From: Flagellimonas sediminis
GTDB taxonomy: Bacteria; Bacteroidota; Bacteroidia; Flavobacteriales; Flavobacteriaceae
DNA length: 64,000 bases
NCBI RefSeq assembly: GCF_010500845.1
Contig: NZ_JAAAMI010000002.1
Location: 186,001 to 250,000 of the forward strand
Reading direction: 5' to 3'
Shown here in pieces: positions 41,085 through 51,251 of the stretch. The translations under genes and the position numbers were made by a program. The notes below the pieces were generated by a model that saw only the letters and a list, made by a program, of their open reading frames with translations, searched no databases and was not told the DNA's origin. The number at the start of each line of letters is the position of its first letter. Positions within the stretch are counted from its first letter, which is position 1.

Positions 41085-43517
41085 ATGAATCTTTCTCCAA
41101 AGGCCTTAATCACCCATATTTGTGTAATCGGATTGCTGATTCTTGTGTCACTGGTCTATTTTTATCCAGTGCTGCAGGGCAAGGCCATTTTTCAATCGGA
41201 TATTGCCTGGTACAAGGGCATGTCCAAGGAAAGGGATGATTACAAAGCGGCTACAGGGGAAGAATCGTATTGGACCAATAGTGCTTTTGGTGGTATGCCC
41301 ACCTATCAGTTGGGAGCCAATTATCCCAATGATTATGTCAAGAAATTGGATCATGTGATTCGGTTTTTGCCCAGACCTGCAGATTACCTATTCCTTTACT
41401 TACTGAGTTTTTACATTTTGTTACTCTGTCTAAAGGTAGATTTTAGGCTGGCAGCATTGGGAGCACTCGCCTTTGGCTTTTCTACCTATTTGATCATTAT
41501 TTTGGGGGTCGGACATAATGCCAAGGCACATGCTTTGGGCTATATTCCCATGGTCTTGGGTGGAATTGTTTTGGTTTTCAGAAAGAAATATATTCTTGGG
41601 TTTATTTTGACGGCTTTGGCCATGGCTTTGGAAATCAGTGCCAACCATTACCAAATGACCTATTATTTTATGCTCTTGGTCTTGGTGATGGGATTGGTGT
41701 ATTTGGTGTATGCTATCAAGGAAAAGGAACTGAAACACTTTTTTGTCTCGGTGGGAATCTTAGTATTGGCCGTAGTGCTCTCCATTGCCACCAATGCCAC
41801 CAGTTTGATGGCCACCAAGGAATATGCCGATTGGAGTACCCGAGGGAAATCGGAACTTACCATAAACCCTGATGGAAGCCCTAAAGAAGTAACCAATGGA
41901 TTGGATAGGGAATACATCACCCAATACAGTTATGGCATTGCCGAATCGCTGGATTTGTTTTCTCCCAGACTTTTTGGAGGCTCGGGGGGAGAAGATTTGG
42001 GCAAGGATTCCAAAGCATACGAATACCTGACCAATCAAGGATTGCCACCCAGTAAGGCGTTGGAATTTTCTAGTAGCTTGCCCTTGTACTGGGGTGATCA
42101 ACCTATTGTGGCCGGTCCGGCCTATGTAGGAGCCATCATTTTCTTTTTGTTCGTAATGGGTATTATTTTGGTGAAAGGAAAGAAGAAATGGTGGTTGTTG
42201 ATAGGGGCCATGATGTCTTTGGTGTTATCATGGGGGCGCAACTTTTCCGTGCTTACCGATTTTATGATCGATTATTTCCCACTATATAACAAGTTCAGGG
42301 CAGTGTCTTCCATTCAAGTGGTATTGGAGCTTTGTCTTCCCGTATTGGGTATATTAGGTTTGTGGGAACTTTTTAAACCTTCCGTAGACAAAAAGGAAAA
42401 ACTCAATGCTTTAAAATGGAGCTTTTTCATCACCTTGGGATTGGGTGTTTTCATCTTCCTGATCAAAGGATTTTTCAGTTTTGAAGGTTTGCGTGATGAC
42501 ATGTACCGAGGTTATTTTGGGGACGATGTCATGACCATGATCAAACGGGATCGCGAAGCGGTTTATGTAAACGATACCATTAGATCTTTAGTTTATGTGG
42601 CTTTGGCCGCCGTGGCAATTTGGTTCTTTATCAAAGATAAGATTGGAAAGAATCTCTTGGTCATGGCTTTGGGTGCTTTGATTTTGTTCGATTTGGTTGG
42701 TGTGGACCTTCGTTATGTGAACGAGGATGATTTTGTGCGTCAAAGAGAAGTAAACGAACCCTTTCAAGCCAGTCAAATAGATCAGCTGATCCAACAGGAC
42801 GATTCCATTTTTAGGGTGTTCGATCCAGAGGAAGGTGTGAATGGTTCCAGAACCTCCTACTTCCATAAATCGATAGGGGGCTACCATGCTGCCAAACCCC
42901 GTGCTTTGCAGGATTTGTTCGAGTATCACTTGTACCGGAACAACCTACAGGTTTTGAACATGTTGAATGTGAAGTACATCATCCAAAAGGATGAAGATGG
43001 AAAAAGTTTCCCTGCCATTAATCCCGATGCCAATGGCAATGCTTGGTTTGTAGATCAGTTGTTACCGGTTTCCTCAGCCAATGAAGAAATTACCAAATTG
43101 AAAGATTTCAATTCCAAGAAGCAGGCGGTCATCAATACAAAAATGTATCCAACCCAGACCAAACTTCGCTTTGAGGTGGATTCATTGGCCCAAATCGGAT
43201 TAGTAGAATACCGTCCGGATTATCTCAAATACAAATCCTCCAATGCCAACGATGGATTTGCTGTGTTTTCCGAAATGTATTATCCGTCAGGTTGGGATGC
43301 GTATGTCGATGGGAAACCTGAACCCCATTTTAAAGTGGATTACGCCCTACGTGGTTTGAAGGTGCCCGCAGGCACCCATGAAATCGAGTTCAAATTTGAG
43401 CCCCAGGTGATTGAAAATGGAAGTAAAATAGCTCTTGCTGCAAACATCTTATTGGGATTGATCGTTGTGGGAGGAGCAGGTTACTCTTTATTTGGCAGAA
43501 AATCCGAGGATTCGTAA
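41085..43517 (+). CDS. YfhO-family polytopic membrane protein (GT-C-like)
   Basis: 810 residues from the ATG at 41085 (an in-frame TTG at 41064 falls in a TATTTG promoter-like sequence). About 12 hydrophobic segments run through residues 10-545, with a first periplasmic loop holding YKGMSKERDDYKAATGEESY. A large soluble C-terminal domain includes FSEMYYPSGWDAYVDGKPEP. The family is seen as a lipid-linked sugar transferase acting on envelope polymers; this is inferred from the family. The stop and the next ATG overlap (TAATG). Confidence 0.83.
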   Translation: MNLSPKALITHICVIGLLILVSLVYFYPVLQGKAIFQSDIAWYKGMSKERDDYKAATGEESYWTNSAFGGMPTYQLGANYPNDYVKKLDHVIRFLPRPADYLFLYLLSFYILLLCLKVDFRLAALGALAFGFSTYLIIILGVGHNAKAHALGYIPMVLGGIVLVFRKKYILGFILTALAMALEISANHYQMTYYFMLLVLVMGLVYLVYAIKEKELKHFFVSVGILVLAVVLSIATNATSLMATKEYADWSTRGKSELTINPDGSPKEVTNGLDREYITQYSYGIAESLDLFSPRLFGGSGGEDLGKDSKAYEYLTNQGLPPSKALEFSSSLPLYWGDQPIVAGPAYVGAIIFFLFVMGIILVKGKKKWWLLIGAMMSLVLSWGRNFSVLTDFMIDYFPLYNKFRAVSSIQVVLELCLPVLGILGLWELFKPSVDKKEKLNALKWSFFITLGLGVFIFLIKGFFSFEGLRDDMYRGYFGDDVMTMIKRDREAVYVNDTIRSLVYVALAAVAIWFFIKDKIGKNLLVMALGALILFDLVGVDLRYVNEDDFVRQREVNEPFQASQIDQLIQQDDSIFRVFDPEEGVNGSRTSYFHKSIGGYHAAKPRALQDLFEYHLYRNNLQVLNMLNVKYIIQKDEDGKSFPAINPDANGNAWFVDQLLPVSSANEEITKLKDFNSKKQAVINTKMYPTQTKLRFEVDSLAQIGLVEYRPDYLKYKSSNANDGFAVFSEMYYPSGWDAYVDGKPEPHFKVDYALRGLKVPAGTHEIEFKFEPQVIENGSKIALAANILLGLIVVGGAGYSLFGRKSEDS

Positions 43518-44785
43518 TGCAAAAGATCTTGGTCATAGCATACTATTGGCCTCCTGCCGGGGGACCAGGGGTACAGCGATGGCTGAAATTTGTAAAATAC
43601 TTACCCGATTTTGGTTATGAACCAGTGGTTTATGTTCCAGAGAATCCAAGTTACCCCATTGTGGACAATAATTTGGAAAAGGAAATTCCCTCAACTATTC
43701 AAGTCCTGAAACAACCTATTAAAGAGCCCTATGGCTGGGCGGGATTGTTATCCAAAAAGAAAACCAAGACCATTAGTTCAGGGATAATTCAGGATAAAAA
43801 CCCTTCTTTGATTGAAAGCATTTTGTTGTGGGTGCGCGGAAACTTTTTTATTCCCGATGCCCGAAAGGGTTGGGTAAAACCCTCGATCCATTTTTTGGCC
43901 AAGGTCATTGCCGATGAAGGCATAAAGACCATCATTACCACCGGTCCACCACACAGTTTGCATTTGATCGGACTGGGGTTGAAAAGGGAATACAACGTAC
44001 AGTGGATTGCGGATTTCAGGGATCCATGGACCTCCATCGGATATCACAAGAAATTACGATTAATGCCATGGGCGGCCAAAAAGCACAAATCACTTGAAAA
44101 GGAAGTGTTGGTTTCTGCCGATAAAATAATCGTAACCAGTCAGACCACCTTGGAGGAATTTCAAGCCATTACCCCAAAACCCATTAAAATGATCACCAAT
44201 GGTTTTGATGAAAGTCTTTCAGCAAAGGAATTAGATCGGCAATTTACCATTTCGCATTTGGGTTCCTTGTTGACAGGCAGAAATCCCTTGGGATTATGGC
44301 AGGCTTTAAAGGAATTGACCGCGGAGAATGAAACCTTTAATAAGGCCTTGAAGATCAAATTGGCAGGGGTTGTGAGTGAGGATGTCCAAAAAAGCTTGAC
44401 AGACTTGGGATTGGATGCTTATCTCGATTCCTTGGGTTATCTGCCCCATGACAAGGTTATTGAAACCATGCAATCGTCCCAAGTTTTGTTGTTGATAGAA
44501 ATTGATTCCGAAGAAACCAAGGGTATCATTCCTGGTAAATTGTTCGAATACCTGAATGCAAAACGACCTATTTTGGCTATTGGTCCAACGGATTGGGAGG
44601 CGGGTAACATGGTTGAGGAGGTCAACGCAGGGAAGTTCCTGCACCATTCGGATGTAGCATTGCTAAAAGATGTACTTTTGGATTGGTTCAACCAGTACCA
44701 AAAAGGGAAACTACTGTGTTCGTCGCAAGGAATCGATACATTCCACAGAAAAGCACTTACGGAATCCTTAGCAAAATTCATCTAA
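43517..44785 (+). CDS. GT4-like glycosyltransferase
   Basis: 422 residues of GT-B fold. N-terminal YYWPPAGGPGVQRWLKFVKY (about 8-27) is typical of Bacteroidota GT4 enzymes, and the C-terminal part has GKLFEYLNAKRPILAIGP (about 338), the nucleotide-sugar binding E-x7-E type region. It starts at 43517 overlapping the YfhO stop codon and its own stop overlaps the flippase ATG, so three proteins are made by coupled translation. The sugar and acceptor are unknown. Confidence 0.87.
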   Translation: MQKILVIAYYWPPAGGPGVQRWLKFVKYLPDFGYEPVVYVPENPSYPIVDNNLEKEIPSTIQVLKQPIKEPYGWAGLLSKKKTKTISSGIIQDKNPSLIESILLWVRGNFFIPDARKGWVKPSIHFLAKVIADEGIKTIITTGPPHSLHLIGLGLKREYNVQWIADFRDPWTSIGYHKKLRLMPWAAKKHKSLEKEVLVSADKIIVTSQTTLEEFQAITPKPIKMITNGFDESLSAKELDRQFTISHLGSLLTGRNPLGLWQALKELTAENETFNKALKIKLAGVVSEDVQKSLTDLGLDAYLDSLGYLPHDKVIETMQSSQVLLLIEIDSEETKGIIPGKLFEYLNAKRPILAIGPTDWEAGNMVEEVNAGKFLHHSDVALLKDVLLDWFNQYQKGKLLCSSQGIDTFHRKALTESLAKFI

Positions 44786-46245
44786 TGGGCGTTGTTCTCA
44801 AACAATCAATTCAGAACCTGATCTATACGTATGTCGGCTTTTTTGTGGCAGCCATCAACACGCTTTTTCTTTACACGAAAATACTGCCCGATGAATATTA
44901 TGGATTGGTCACCTTTATTATGGCATCAGGTGCTATTCTTATGCCTTTAATGGCCTTTGGGGTGCACAATACGCTGGTAAAATTTTTTAGCTTTTGTCGA
45001 GAAGAGGAGAAGGATGGTTTTCTGACCCTTATGATTTTTACACCATTATTAGGTATTATGCCACTGGCATTACTGGTTTTGTTCGGTTACAATCCTGTGG
45101 GAAACCTGATTTCTAAAGTGAACCCCATAGTCAAGGATTTTCTGTGGTACATTTTTTTAGTGGGATTGTCCATGGCTTATTTTGAAGTGTTCAATGCTTG
45201 GTGCAAGGTGCATATGAAATCGGTTTTCGGCAATTTCATGAAGGAGGTTTTTGCAAGAGTGGGGGTCTCCATATTATTGGGCCTCTTTTATTTTGATGTG
45301 ATTTCTTTGGATGCTTTTCTTAAACTGTTGGTGGGTTTACACCTTCTACGGACCATCATCATCATGATATATGCCTTTACACTCCGATACCCCAAGTTGA
45401 ATTTTCATTTTCCTGGCCATACTAAAGAAATATTATACTATTCCCTCTTGATTATCTTGGGAGGCTCGGCCGCTCTGGTCTTGCTGGAAATAGATAAGGT
45501 GATGTTGAACCAGTTTGTGAGTATAGAAAATGTGGCCTACTATAGCGTGGCAGTATATATCGCGACAGTGATCATCGTGCCATCAAGGGCCATGCACCAG
45601 ATTACCTATCCATTGACCGCGGAGCTGTTGAATTTGGGAGATATGGAAGGATTGAAGAAATTGTATCAAAGAAGCTCGCTGACCCTATTTATTGCCTCAG
45701 GGATTTTGTTCGTGTTGATCATACTGAACTTGAACGATCTGTATTCATTAATTCCTGAAAACTACCGAAGTGGATTTACCATTGTGTTCTTGATCGGGTT
45801 GGCCAAGGTATTGGACTCTATTTTGGGAAATAACAATTCCATTCTGTTCAATTCCCAGTATTATAAAACGGTGCTGGTTTTTGGGGTTGGTTTGGCCATC
45901 CTTACCATTGTGCTCAACTATTGGCTTATTCCCAAAATGGGAATGGAGGGTGCGGCATTGGCCAGTTTTGTTTCCATTTTGATCTTCAACGTGGTGAAAT
46001 TGGTTTTTGTGAAAATGAAATTTGACATTTTACCTTTCACACAGGCTACTTTTAAGGTATTGGCAACTTTGGTGTTGCTGGCAGTATTGTTCCACCTCGT
46101 GCAGTTTCCGTTTCACCCAGTCATTAATATCATGCTTAAATCCGCATTGATCATGTTGATGTACGTAGGTATTCTTTATCGTTTTGAAATTTCGGAGGAT
46201 GTAACTGGTATTCTATCCAAATGGCTGAAAAAAAATACCCCGTAG
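44785..46245 (+). CDS. Oligosaccharide flippase (MOP/PST family)
   Basis: 486 residues counted from the ATG at 44785, which overlaps the preceding TAA (TAATG). Fourteen or so membrane helices alternate with short loops, as in Wzx-like flippases: the opening LKQSIQNLIYTYVGFFVAAIN, the long KVMLNQFVSIENVAYYSVAVY (about 234-254) and the late ILTIVLNYWLIPKMGMEGAA. These proteins flip lipid-linked oligosaccharides across the inner membrane. Context with a GT4 enzyme and a YfhO-type protein suggests a glycan pathway for the envelope. Confidence 0.87.
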   Translation: MGVVLKQSIQNLIYTYVGFFVAAINTLFLYTKILPDEYYGLVTFIMASGAILMPLMAFGVHNTLVKFFSFCREEEKDGFLTLMIFTPLLGIMPLALLVLFGYNPVGNLISKVNPIVKDFLWYIFLVGLSMAYFEVFNAWCKVHMKSVFGNFMKEVFARVGVSILLGLFYFDVISLDAFLKLLVGLHLLRTIIIMIYAFTLRYPKLNFHFPGHTKEILYYSLLIILGGSAALVLLEIDKVMLNQFVSIENVAYYSVAVYIATVIIVPSRAMHQITYPLTAELLNLGDMEGLKKLYQRSSLTLFIASGILFVLIILNLNDLYSLIPENYRSGFTIVFLIGLAKVLDSILGNNNSILFNSQYYKTVLVFGVGLAILTIVLNYWLIPKMGMEGAALASFVSILIFNVVKLVFVKMKFDILPFTQATFKVLATLVLLAVLFHLVQFPFHPVINIMLKSALIMLMYVGILYRFEISEDVTGILSKWLKKNTP

Positions 46246-46268
46246 CGGATAAATCCAATTACGGGGTA
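46236..46268 (+). terminator. Possible terminator hairpin after the flippase gene
   Basis: TACCCCGTA (46236-46244) is the reverse complement of TACGGGGTA (46260-46268), overlapping the stop codon. There is no T run after it, so termination is unproven. Confidence 0.4.
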
Positions 46269-46299
46269 AACAACTAACCAACCTAAAAACTTTCTTTTA

Positions 46300-47463
46300 T
46301 CAATTGTTTCTGGAGCTTCTTGAGGTAGAAGCCCTAGAGCTGCTTTTCTTTGTTACGGCATTGGAGCTACGGTTTCCATTTCCATTGGAACTCCTTGCAA
46401 CCGTTCTCTGGGTTTCGTTACCCCTGCTCACTGTGGCCCTACTTGAATTTCCCCTTGTTTCAGGCTTTTTGTAGGTGCTCTTAGTGGTACGGGTCACGGT
46501 TCTACTATCAGGAGTGGTCCTAACCGTTCTTTCGGTCACACTTCTGCTGTTTGGGGTACGTGAAACGCTTTTTTGTGAAATTTCCCTACTGCTCCTAGAT
46601 CCATTGTCAGCTCTTCTGTAATCACTTTTTTTAACGGTTCTAGAAGTAGTGGCCTGTCTTTTCACCGTATTGTTGGAACGGGTAACGGCATCGCCTTTTC
46701 TATAGGAATTCTGCTCTACATACTTGTTGCTTCTTCCATTATCCCCACTTCTTCGAACACTATTATCACGTACAGTAACCCTTTTGTCATTTCTATAGAT
46801 GTTGTCCCTTCTATAGTGATTGTCATTACGATATACTTTACCTACGGAAGCATAAGCTCTACGGGTGTTATACCTGTAAGGTGCATAGTACGTATATCTT
46901 ACTGGGCTATAGTACCTTCTATAAGGAGAGGTGTATACGTTACAGAACCCGATGGCAGGTCTTGCAAAATACCTATGGTAAGGTCTGTACACATAGTATC
47001 TGTTGTATACATTGATGAATCCCGTATAATGGCTAATAACACCTCCATTGTAATACACATGTAGACCACCGATTCTACGGACCCTACCGTTGTTATACCA
47101 GATATCCACATTACCGATTTGAGAAACACGTCCGTAATAATCGTAGAATACAGGAATGTTCTCCACTTGGATCACGGCACCGTAATCGTCATACTGCACA
47201 TAAGGGTTATAATCGTATCCGGAGTTGAAGGTGATCCCAACATTTCCGATTTGGGCACCTATGCCTACATTCACTCGACTATCCATGTAGAAGTCGAACT
47301 CACCATCAGGATACACTGAAAAAGTAACTCCATCTTCCACAAAGATGAACGAGTTTCCATATCCACGGATGGTACTGGTGCTAACTGTATTTTCCAAAGT
47401 TGCGGCCTGGATGTTCGGTAACCCAAGAGCAACTGCTGCTATTAAGAGTACTAACTTTTTCAT
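46300..47463 (-). CDS. Secreted basic low-complexity protein of unknown function
   Basis: 387 residues with a signal peptide (about 1-20). The N-terminal 150 residues form beta repeats rich in Tyr/Asn/Gly (DVWYNNGRVRRIGGLHVYYN), then a Tyr/Arg stretch (RYYSPVRYTYYAPYRYN), and the last 170 residues are Arg/Ser/Thr/Asn repeats. Net charge is very high. No domain is recognised. Such proteins can bind polyanions or sit at the surface. The gene is alone on the reverse strand between the flippase and uvrA. Confidence 0.65.
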   Translation of the reverse strand: MKKLVLLIAAVALGLPNIQAATLENTVSTSTIRGYGNSFIFVEDGVTFSVYPDGEFDFYMDSRVNVGIGAQIGNVGITFNSGYDYNPYVQYDDYGAVIQVENIPVFYDYYGRVSQIGNVDIWYNNGRVRRIGGLHVYYNGGVISHYTGFINVYNRYYVYRPYHRYFARPAIGFCNVYTSPYRRYYSPVRYTYYAPYRYNTRRAYASVGKVYRNDNHYRRDNIYRNDKRVTVRDNSVRRSGDNGRSNKYVEQNSYRKGDAVTRSNNTVKRQATTSRTVKKSDYRRADNGSRSSREISQKSVSRTPNSRSVTERTVRTTPDSRTVTRTTKSTYKKPETRGNSSRATVSRGNETQRTVARSSNGNGNRSSNAVTKKSSSRASTSRSSRNN

Positions 47464-47569
47464 ACTACAAGGTTTTATGTTCTAGATACAACTATTTGCA
47501 TCCATCCTTGTAATATCAATCAGCGTGCCAAAAATCTCAAATATTTGATTGTCAGTAATTTAAAATTCT

Positions 47570-50347
47570 TTAAATTTTACCTTTAAGGTATTTTGCGGTA
47601 AACGATTCCTTGTTTTGAACCAGTTCTTCAGGAGTTCCCTCCGCCATCAATTGACCGCCCAACTCACCTCCTTCAGGACCTAAATCGATGATATAATCCG
47701 CACATTTGATGAGCTCAATATTATGTTCGATCACAATGATGGAGTGTCCTTTATCAATCAATTCATCGAACGATTTAAGCAATTTTTTAATGTCGTGAAA
47801 ATGCAATCCCGTGGTAGGTTCATCAAAGATGAACAAAGCCTTTTCTTTGGTATGGCCCTTCACCAGGAACGAAGCGAGCTTTATTCGCTGAGCTTCACCG
47901 CCGGAAAGGGTAGAGGAGGACTGTCCCAAGGTGACATATCCAAGCCCCACATCTTGCAAGGGCTGTAGTTTGGCCACAATCTTATCCTGTTTGTGTATTT
48001 TGAAGTGCTCGATGGCATCATCAATGGTGAGGTTCAGGATGTCATCGATGTTTTTGCCTTCAAACTGTACTTCAAGAATATCTTTTTTAAACCGTTTTCC
48101 GTTGCAGACATCACATTCCAAATGCACATCGGCCATGAACTGCATTTCCACCGTAATTTCACCTTCACCCTTACATTTCTCACATCGGCCGCCATCCACA
48201 TTAAAGGAGAAATGTTTGGCCTGATACCCACGCAGTTTGCTCAATTTTTGGGAAGCAAACAAGCTTCGTATATCGTCATAGGCTTTTATATAGGTAACCG
48301 GATTGGAACGGGATGATCGACCGATAGGGTTCTGGTCCACAAATTCCACATGTTTGATGTGGGCATATTTGCCCTCCATACTGGTAAATTGACCTGCTTT
48401 TTCCCCATATCCGCCAACTTCCTTTAAAATAGAGGGGTACAGTATTTTTTTGACCAAGGTGCTCTTGCCACTTCCTGAAACGCCAGTAATGACGGTCAAC
48501 ATGTTCAGCGGAAAAGTGACATCAATATTCTTAAGATTGTTCTCCCTTGCTCCCTTTATTTGAATGTAGTGTTTGGAATTCCTCCGTTCTTTGGGAACGC
48601 TTATTTCCATGGTGCCGTTGAGATAGGAAGCGGTAAGGGAATCAGACTTTAGGATGGCCTCCATATTTCCTGTTGCCACCACACGTCCGCCCAAGGTACC
48701 CGCCTCTGGTCCAATATCGATGATTTCATCAGCGGCTTTCATGATGTCCTCGTCGTGTTCCACTACAATTACGGTATTGCCCAAATTGCGAAGGGATTTC
48801 AGCACTTCAATCAAATTTTCGGTATCCTTGGGATGCAGACCAATACTGGGTTCATCCAGAATATACATGGAACCTACCAAGCTACTTCCCAAGCTTGTGG
48901 CCAAATTGATGCGCTGGCTTTCCCCACCGGAAAGGGTGTTGGATTTTCTATTCAGGGAGAGATAACTAAGCCCTACTTTGTCCAAGAAGTCCAAACGGGC
49001 ATTGATTTCCTTCAACAACCTATTGGCAATGGCCGTATCGTGTTCGGAAAGCTGTAATTCCTCAAAGAAAGGCATCAATCTTCGAATGGGCAGTTCTATC
49101 AGTTCGGAAATGGATTTACCCCCAACTTTTACATAATTGGCCTCTACCCGTAGTCTTTTGCCCTTGCACACGGAGCATTTGGTTTTTCCACGGTAACGGG
49201 AGAGCATGACCCGGTTCTGAATTTTATAGCTCTTTTCCTCCAACTGTTCAAAGAACTTATGGATACCGATAAAGTGTTCATTGCCCTCCCAAACCAGTTG
49301 TTTTTGTTCTTCAGAAAGTTCAAACCAGGGCTTGTGTATGGGAAAATCGAATTTATAGGCAGAGTTGACCAATTGATCGCGGTACCAACCCATACTTTCT
49401 CCCCTCCAAGGAAATACGGCATTTTCGTAAACGGAAAGTGCAGTGTTCGGAATCACCAAATCCTCGTCGATTCCAATCACATCTCCATAGCCTTCACACT
49501 TGGGGCAGGCACCGTAGGGATTGTTGAAACTGAACAGGTGTACATTGGGTTCCAAGAATTTGATTCCGTCCAATTCAAATTGGTTGCTGAAGGAGCGGAT
49601 TTCCATGGTTTCCAGATTCTCAATGGCACACTGGCCCTTTCCTTCAAAGAAGGCATTGTCCACGGCATTGGCCAATCGGTTCAGAAAATCTTCATCATCC
49701 TTAACAATGATCCGATCTACCACAAGGTCGAATTCTCTTCCGATATCTTTTGGTGCCTGGTCAATTCGGATTACTTCCCCGTTGTATTTGATACGGGCGT
49801 ATCCTTGCTTTGAGAACAACTCCAATGACTTAATGGGATCCCGTTCTTCCTTAATGGTGATGGGAGCCAATAAAAGGAGTTTGGTATCTACCTGTATCCC
49901 TTTAATATGATCCATAACATCACTTACGGAATGTTTTTTCACCTCGTTTCCGGAAATGGGGGAAATGGTCTTTCCAATACGGGCATATAACAATTTAAGG
50001 TAATCATAAATCTCGGTGGTGGTCCCTACAGTAGATCTGGGGTTGGTGGAGTTCACCTTTTGTTCAATGGCAATGGCAGGGGCTATACCTTTAATATAGT
50101 CCACCTTGGGTTTATCCAGTTTTCCCAAAAACTGACGGGCATACGAAGAAAGGCTTTCCACATAGCGTCTTTGGCCTTCTGCATATAAGGTATCAAAGGC
50201 CAAACTTGATTTTCCGGAGCCCGATAAACCTGTAATGACCACCAGCTTGTTCCTAGGGATCACCACATCTATGTTTTTGAGATTGTGCAGCTTGGCACCT
50301 TTTATAATGATGTTGTGCTTGGGATCAACGTTTGTAATGGCCGTCAT
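47570..50347 (-). CDS. uvrA: Excinuclease ABC subunit A
   Basis: 925 residues. Two ABC modules are visible: Walker A GLSGSGKSSLAF (about 39-50) and GVSGSGKSTLVKK, signatures TLSGGESQRINLA and TLSGGEAQRIKLA, and Walker B YILDEPSIGLHP and FIFDEPTTGLHF. Zinc-binding cysteine pairs occur in CPKCEGYG, CSVCKGKR and the RCEKCKGEGE / ECDVCNGKRF pair. UvrA finds DNA damage with UvrB in nucleotide excision repair. A perfect -7 box TATCTTTG lies 18 nt upstream (50366-50373). Flavobacteria can carry more than one uvrA, so this may not be the only copy. Confidence 0.96.
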   Translation of the reverse strand: MTAITNVDPKHNIIIKGAKLHNLKNIDVVIPRNKLVVITGLSGSGKSSLAFDTLYAEGQRRYVESLSSYARQFLGKLDKPKVDYIKGIAPAIAIEQKVNSTNPRSTVGTTTEIYDYLKLLYARIGKTISPISGNEVKKHSVSDVMDHIKGIQVDTKLLLLAPITIKEERDPIKSLELFSKQGYARIKYNGEVIRIDQAPKDIGREFDLVVDRIIVKDDEDFLNRLANAVDNAFFEGKGQCAIENLETMEIRSFSNQFELDGIKFLEPNVHLFSFNNPYGACPKCEGYGDVIGIDEDLVIPNTALSVYENAVFPWRGESMGWYRDQLVNSAYKFDFPIHKPWFELSEEQKQLVWEGNEHFIGIHKFFEQLEEKSYKIQNRVMLSRYRGKTKCSVCKGKRLRVEANYVKVGGKSISELIELPIRRLMPFFEELQLSEHDTAIANRLLKEINARLDFLDKVGLSYLSLNRKSNTLSGGESQRINLATSLGSSLVGSMYILDEPSIGLHPKDTENLIEVLKSLRNLGNTVIVVEHDEDIMKAADEIIDIGPEAGTLGGRVVATGNMEAILKSDSLTASYLNGTMEISVPKERRNSKHYIQIKGARENNLKNIDVTFPLNMLTVITGVSGSGKSTLVKKILYPSILKEVGGYGEKAGQFTSMEGKYAHIKHVEFVDQNPIGRSSRSNPVTYIKAYDDIRSLFASQKLSKLRGYQAKHFSFNVDGGRCEKCKGEGEITVEMQFMADVHLECDVCNGKRFKKDILEVQFEGKNIDDILNLTIDDAIEHFKIHKQDKIVAKLQPLQDVGLGYVTLGQSSSTLSGGEAQRIKLASFLVKGHTKEKALFIFDEPTTGLHFHDIKKLLKSFDELIDKGHSIIVIEHNIELIKCADYIIDLGPEGGELGGQLMAEGTPEELVQNKESFTAKYLKGKI

Positions 50348-50365
50348 TTGTTAAAATTAGGGTCT

Positions 50366-50373
50366 CAAAGATA
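50366..50373 (-). promoter_or_regulatory. -7 box of uvrA (TATCTTTG)
   Basis: Exact TAnnTTTG on the reverse strand, 18 nt before the uvrA ATG. No LexA-type box was identified by eye. Confidence 0.55.
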
Positions 50374-50466
50374 CGACACCCCACTCTTAATACGTATATT
50401 GTACCAGTTAACATCTAAAATTTAGCATCTCACAACATAGTTTTTTAGGTCGCCTACCTATTTATC

Positions 50467-50474
50467 TATATTTG
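50467..50474 (+). promoter_or_regulatory. -7 box (TATATTTG) upstream of the sigma factor gene
   Basis: Exact TAnnTTTG; the -33 region has TTTTTTAGG but no TTG. It would give an mRNA leader of about 115 nt before the ATG at 50597. Confidence 0.45.
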
Positions 50475-50596
50475 AAGTGTAATTAAAATACTGATAGGCC
50501 TATACAGAAATAATTACTTTTTAAGATTAAAAACTAAATACCTGAAGTCTTTCTTGGAAAGGAAGGACCATGATTTTAACCAAAAAAGTAATTTGT

Positions 50597-51178
50597 ATGG
50601 AACTACAGATTAATGACTCGATTTTAGTAAAAAACTACATCGCAGGAGACGAGAAAGCTCTTGAGATACTCATCAACCGACACAACCAAAGGATTTCCAG
50701 TTTTATTTATTCCAAAGTTTTGGACAGGGATGTTGCAGAGGACATCTTCCAGGATACCTTTATCAAAGTGATCAAAACCTTAAAAAGGGGTAACTATAGT
50801 GAAGAAGGCAAATTTTTGCCATGGGTCATGCGCATCGCACACAACCTGATCATTGACCACTTTAGAAAAAACAAAAGGATGCCCAAGTTTGAGGGAAGCG
50901 ATGACTTCAATATTTTCTCCGTGATCAAGGATGAAAAGTTGAATATTGAAAAACAGATCATTAAAGATCAGATTGAAAGCGATCTTACCCTTTTGATAGA
51001 TGAATTGCCCGAAGACCAAAGAGAGGTCTTGATTATGCGAATCTACAAGGATATGAGTTTCAAGGAAATCTCCGAAAACACTGGAGTAAGCATCAATACC
51101 GCCTTGGGAAGGATGCGTTATGCCCTTATCAACCTCAGAAAAATCGTTGACCGTAAGAACATCGTTTTAACGAATTAA
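50597..51178 (+). CDS. Sigma-70 family (ECF-type) RNA polymerase sigma factor
   Basis: 193 residues from the ATG at 50597 (an in-frame ATG at 50570 would add nine residues). Region 2 is visible as DRDVAEDIFQDTFIKVIKTL (about 47-66) and RIAHNLIIDHFRKNKR; region 4 as ELPEDQREVLIMRIYKDMSF (about 136-155) followed by a helix-turn-helix ISENTGVSINTALGRMRYAL. No anti-sigma factor gene is adjacent. Similar flavobacterial proteins are conserved and widely expressed, unlike the ECF factors paired with FecR-type anti-sigma factors. A 47-residue ORF follows. Confidence 0.9.
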   Translation: MELQINDSILVKNYIAGDEKALEILINRHNQRISSFIYSKVLDRDVAEDIFQDTFIKVIKTLKRGNYSEEGKFLPWVMRIAHNLIIDHFRKNKRMPKFEGSDDFNIFSVIKDEKLNIEKQIIKDQIESDLTLLIDELPEDQREVLIMRIYKDMSFKEISENTGVSINTALGRMRYALINLRKIVDRKNIVLTN

Positions 51179-51251
51179 TAATACCGTACGTCGAAGACTG
51201 CAATATTTCCAATCTAGCTGCGTTATCTAATTGAAACATTTATGCTAGAAT

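Noticed and set aside
44683..44784. Extended start for the flippase at 44683
   Set aside because: It would overlap the glycosyltransferase by 100 nt; the ATG at 44785 overlaps the previous stop in the usual coupled manner and starts at the first membrane helix.
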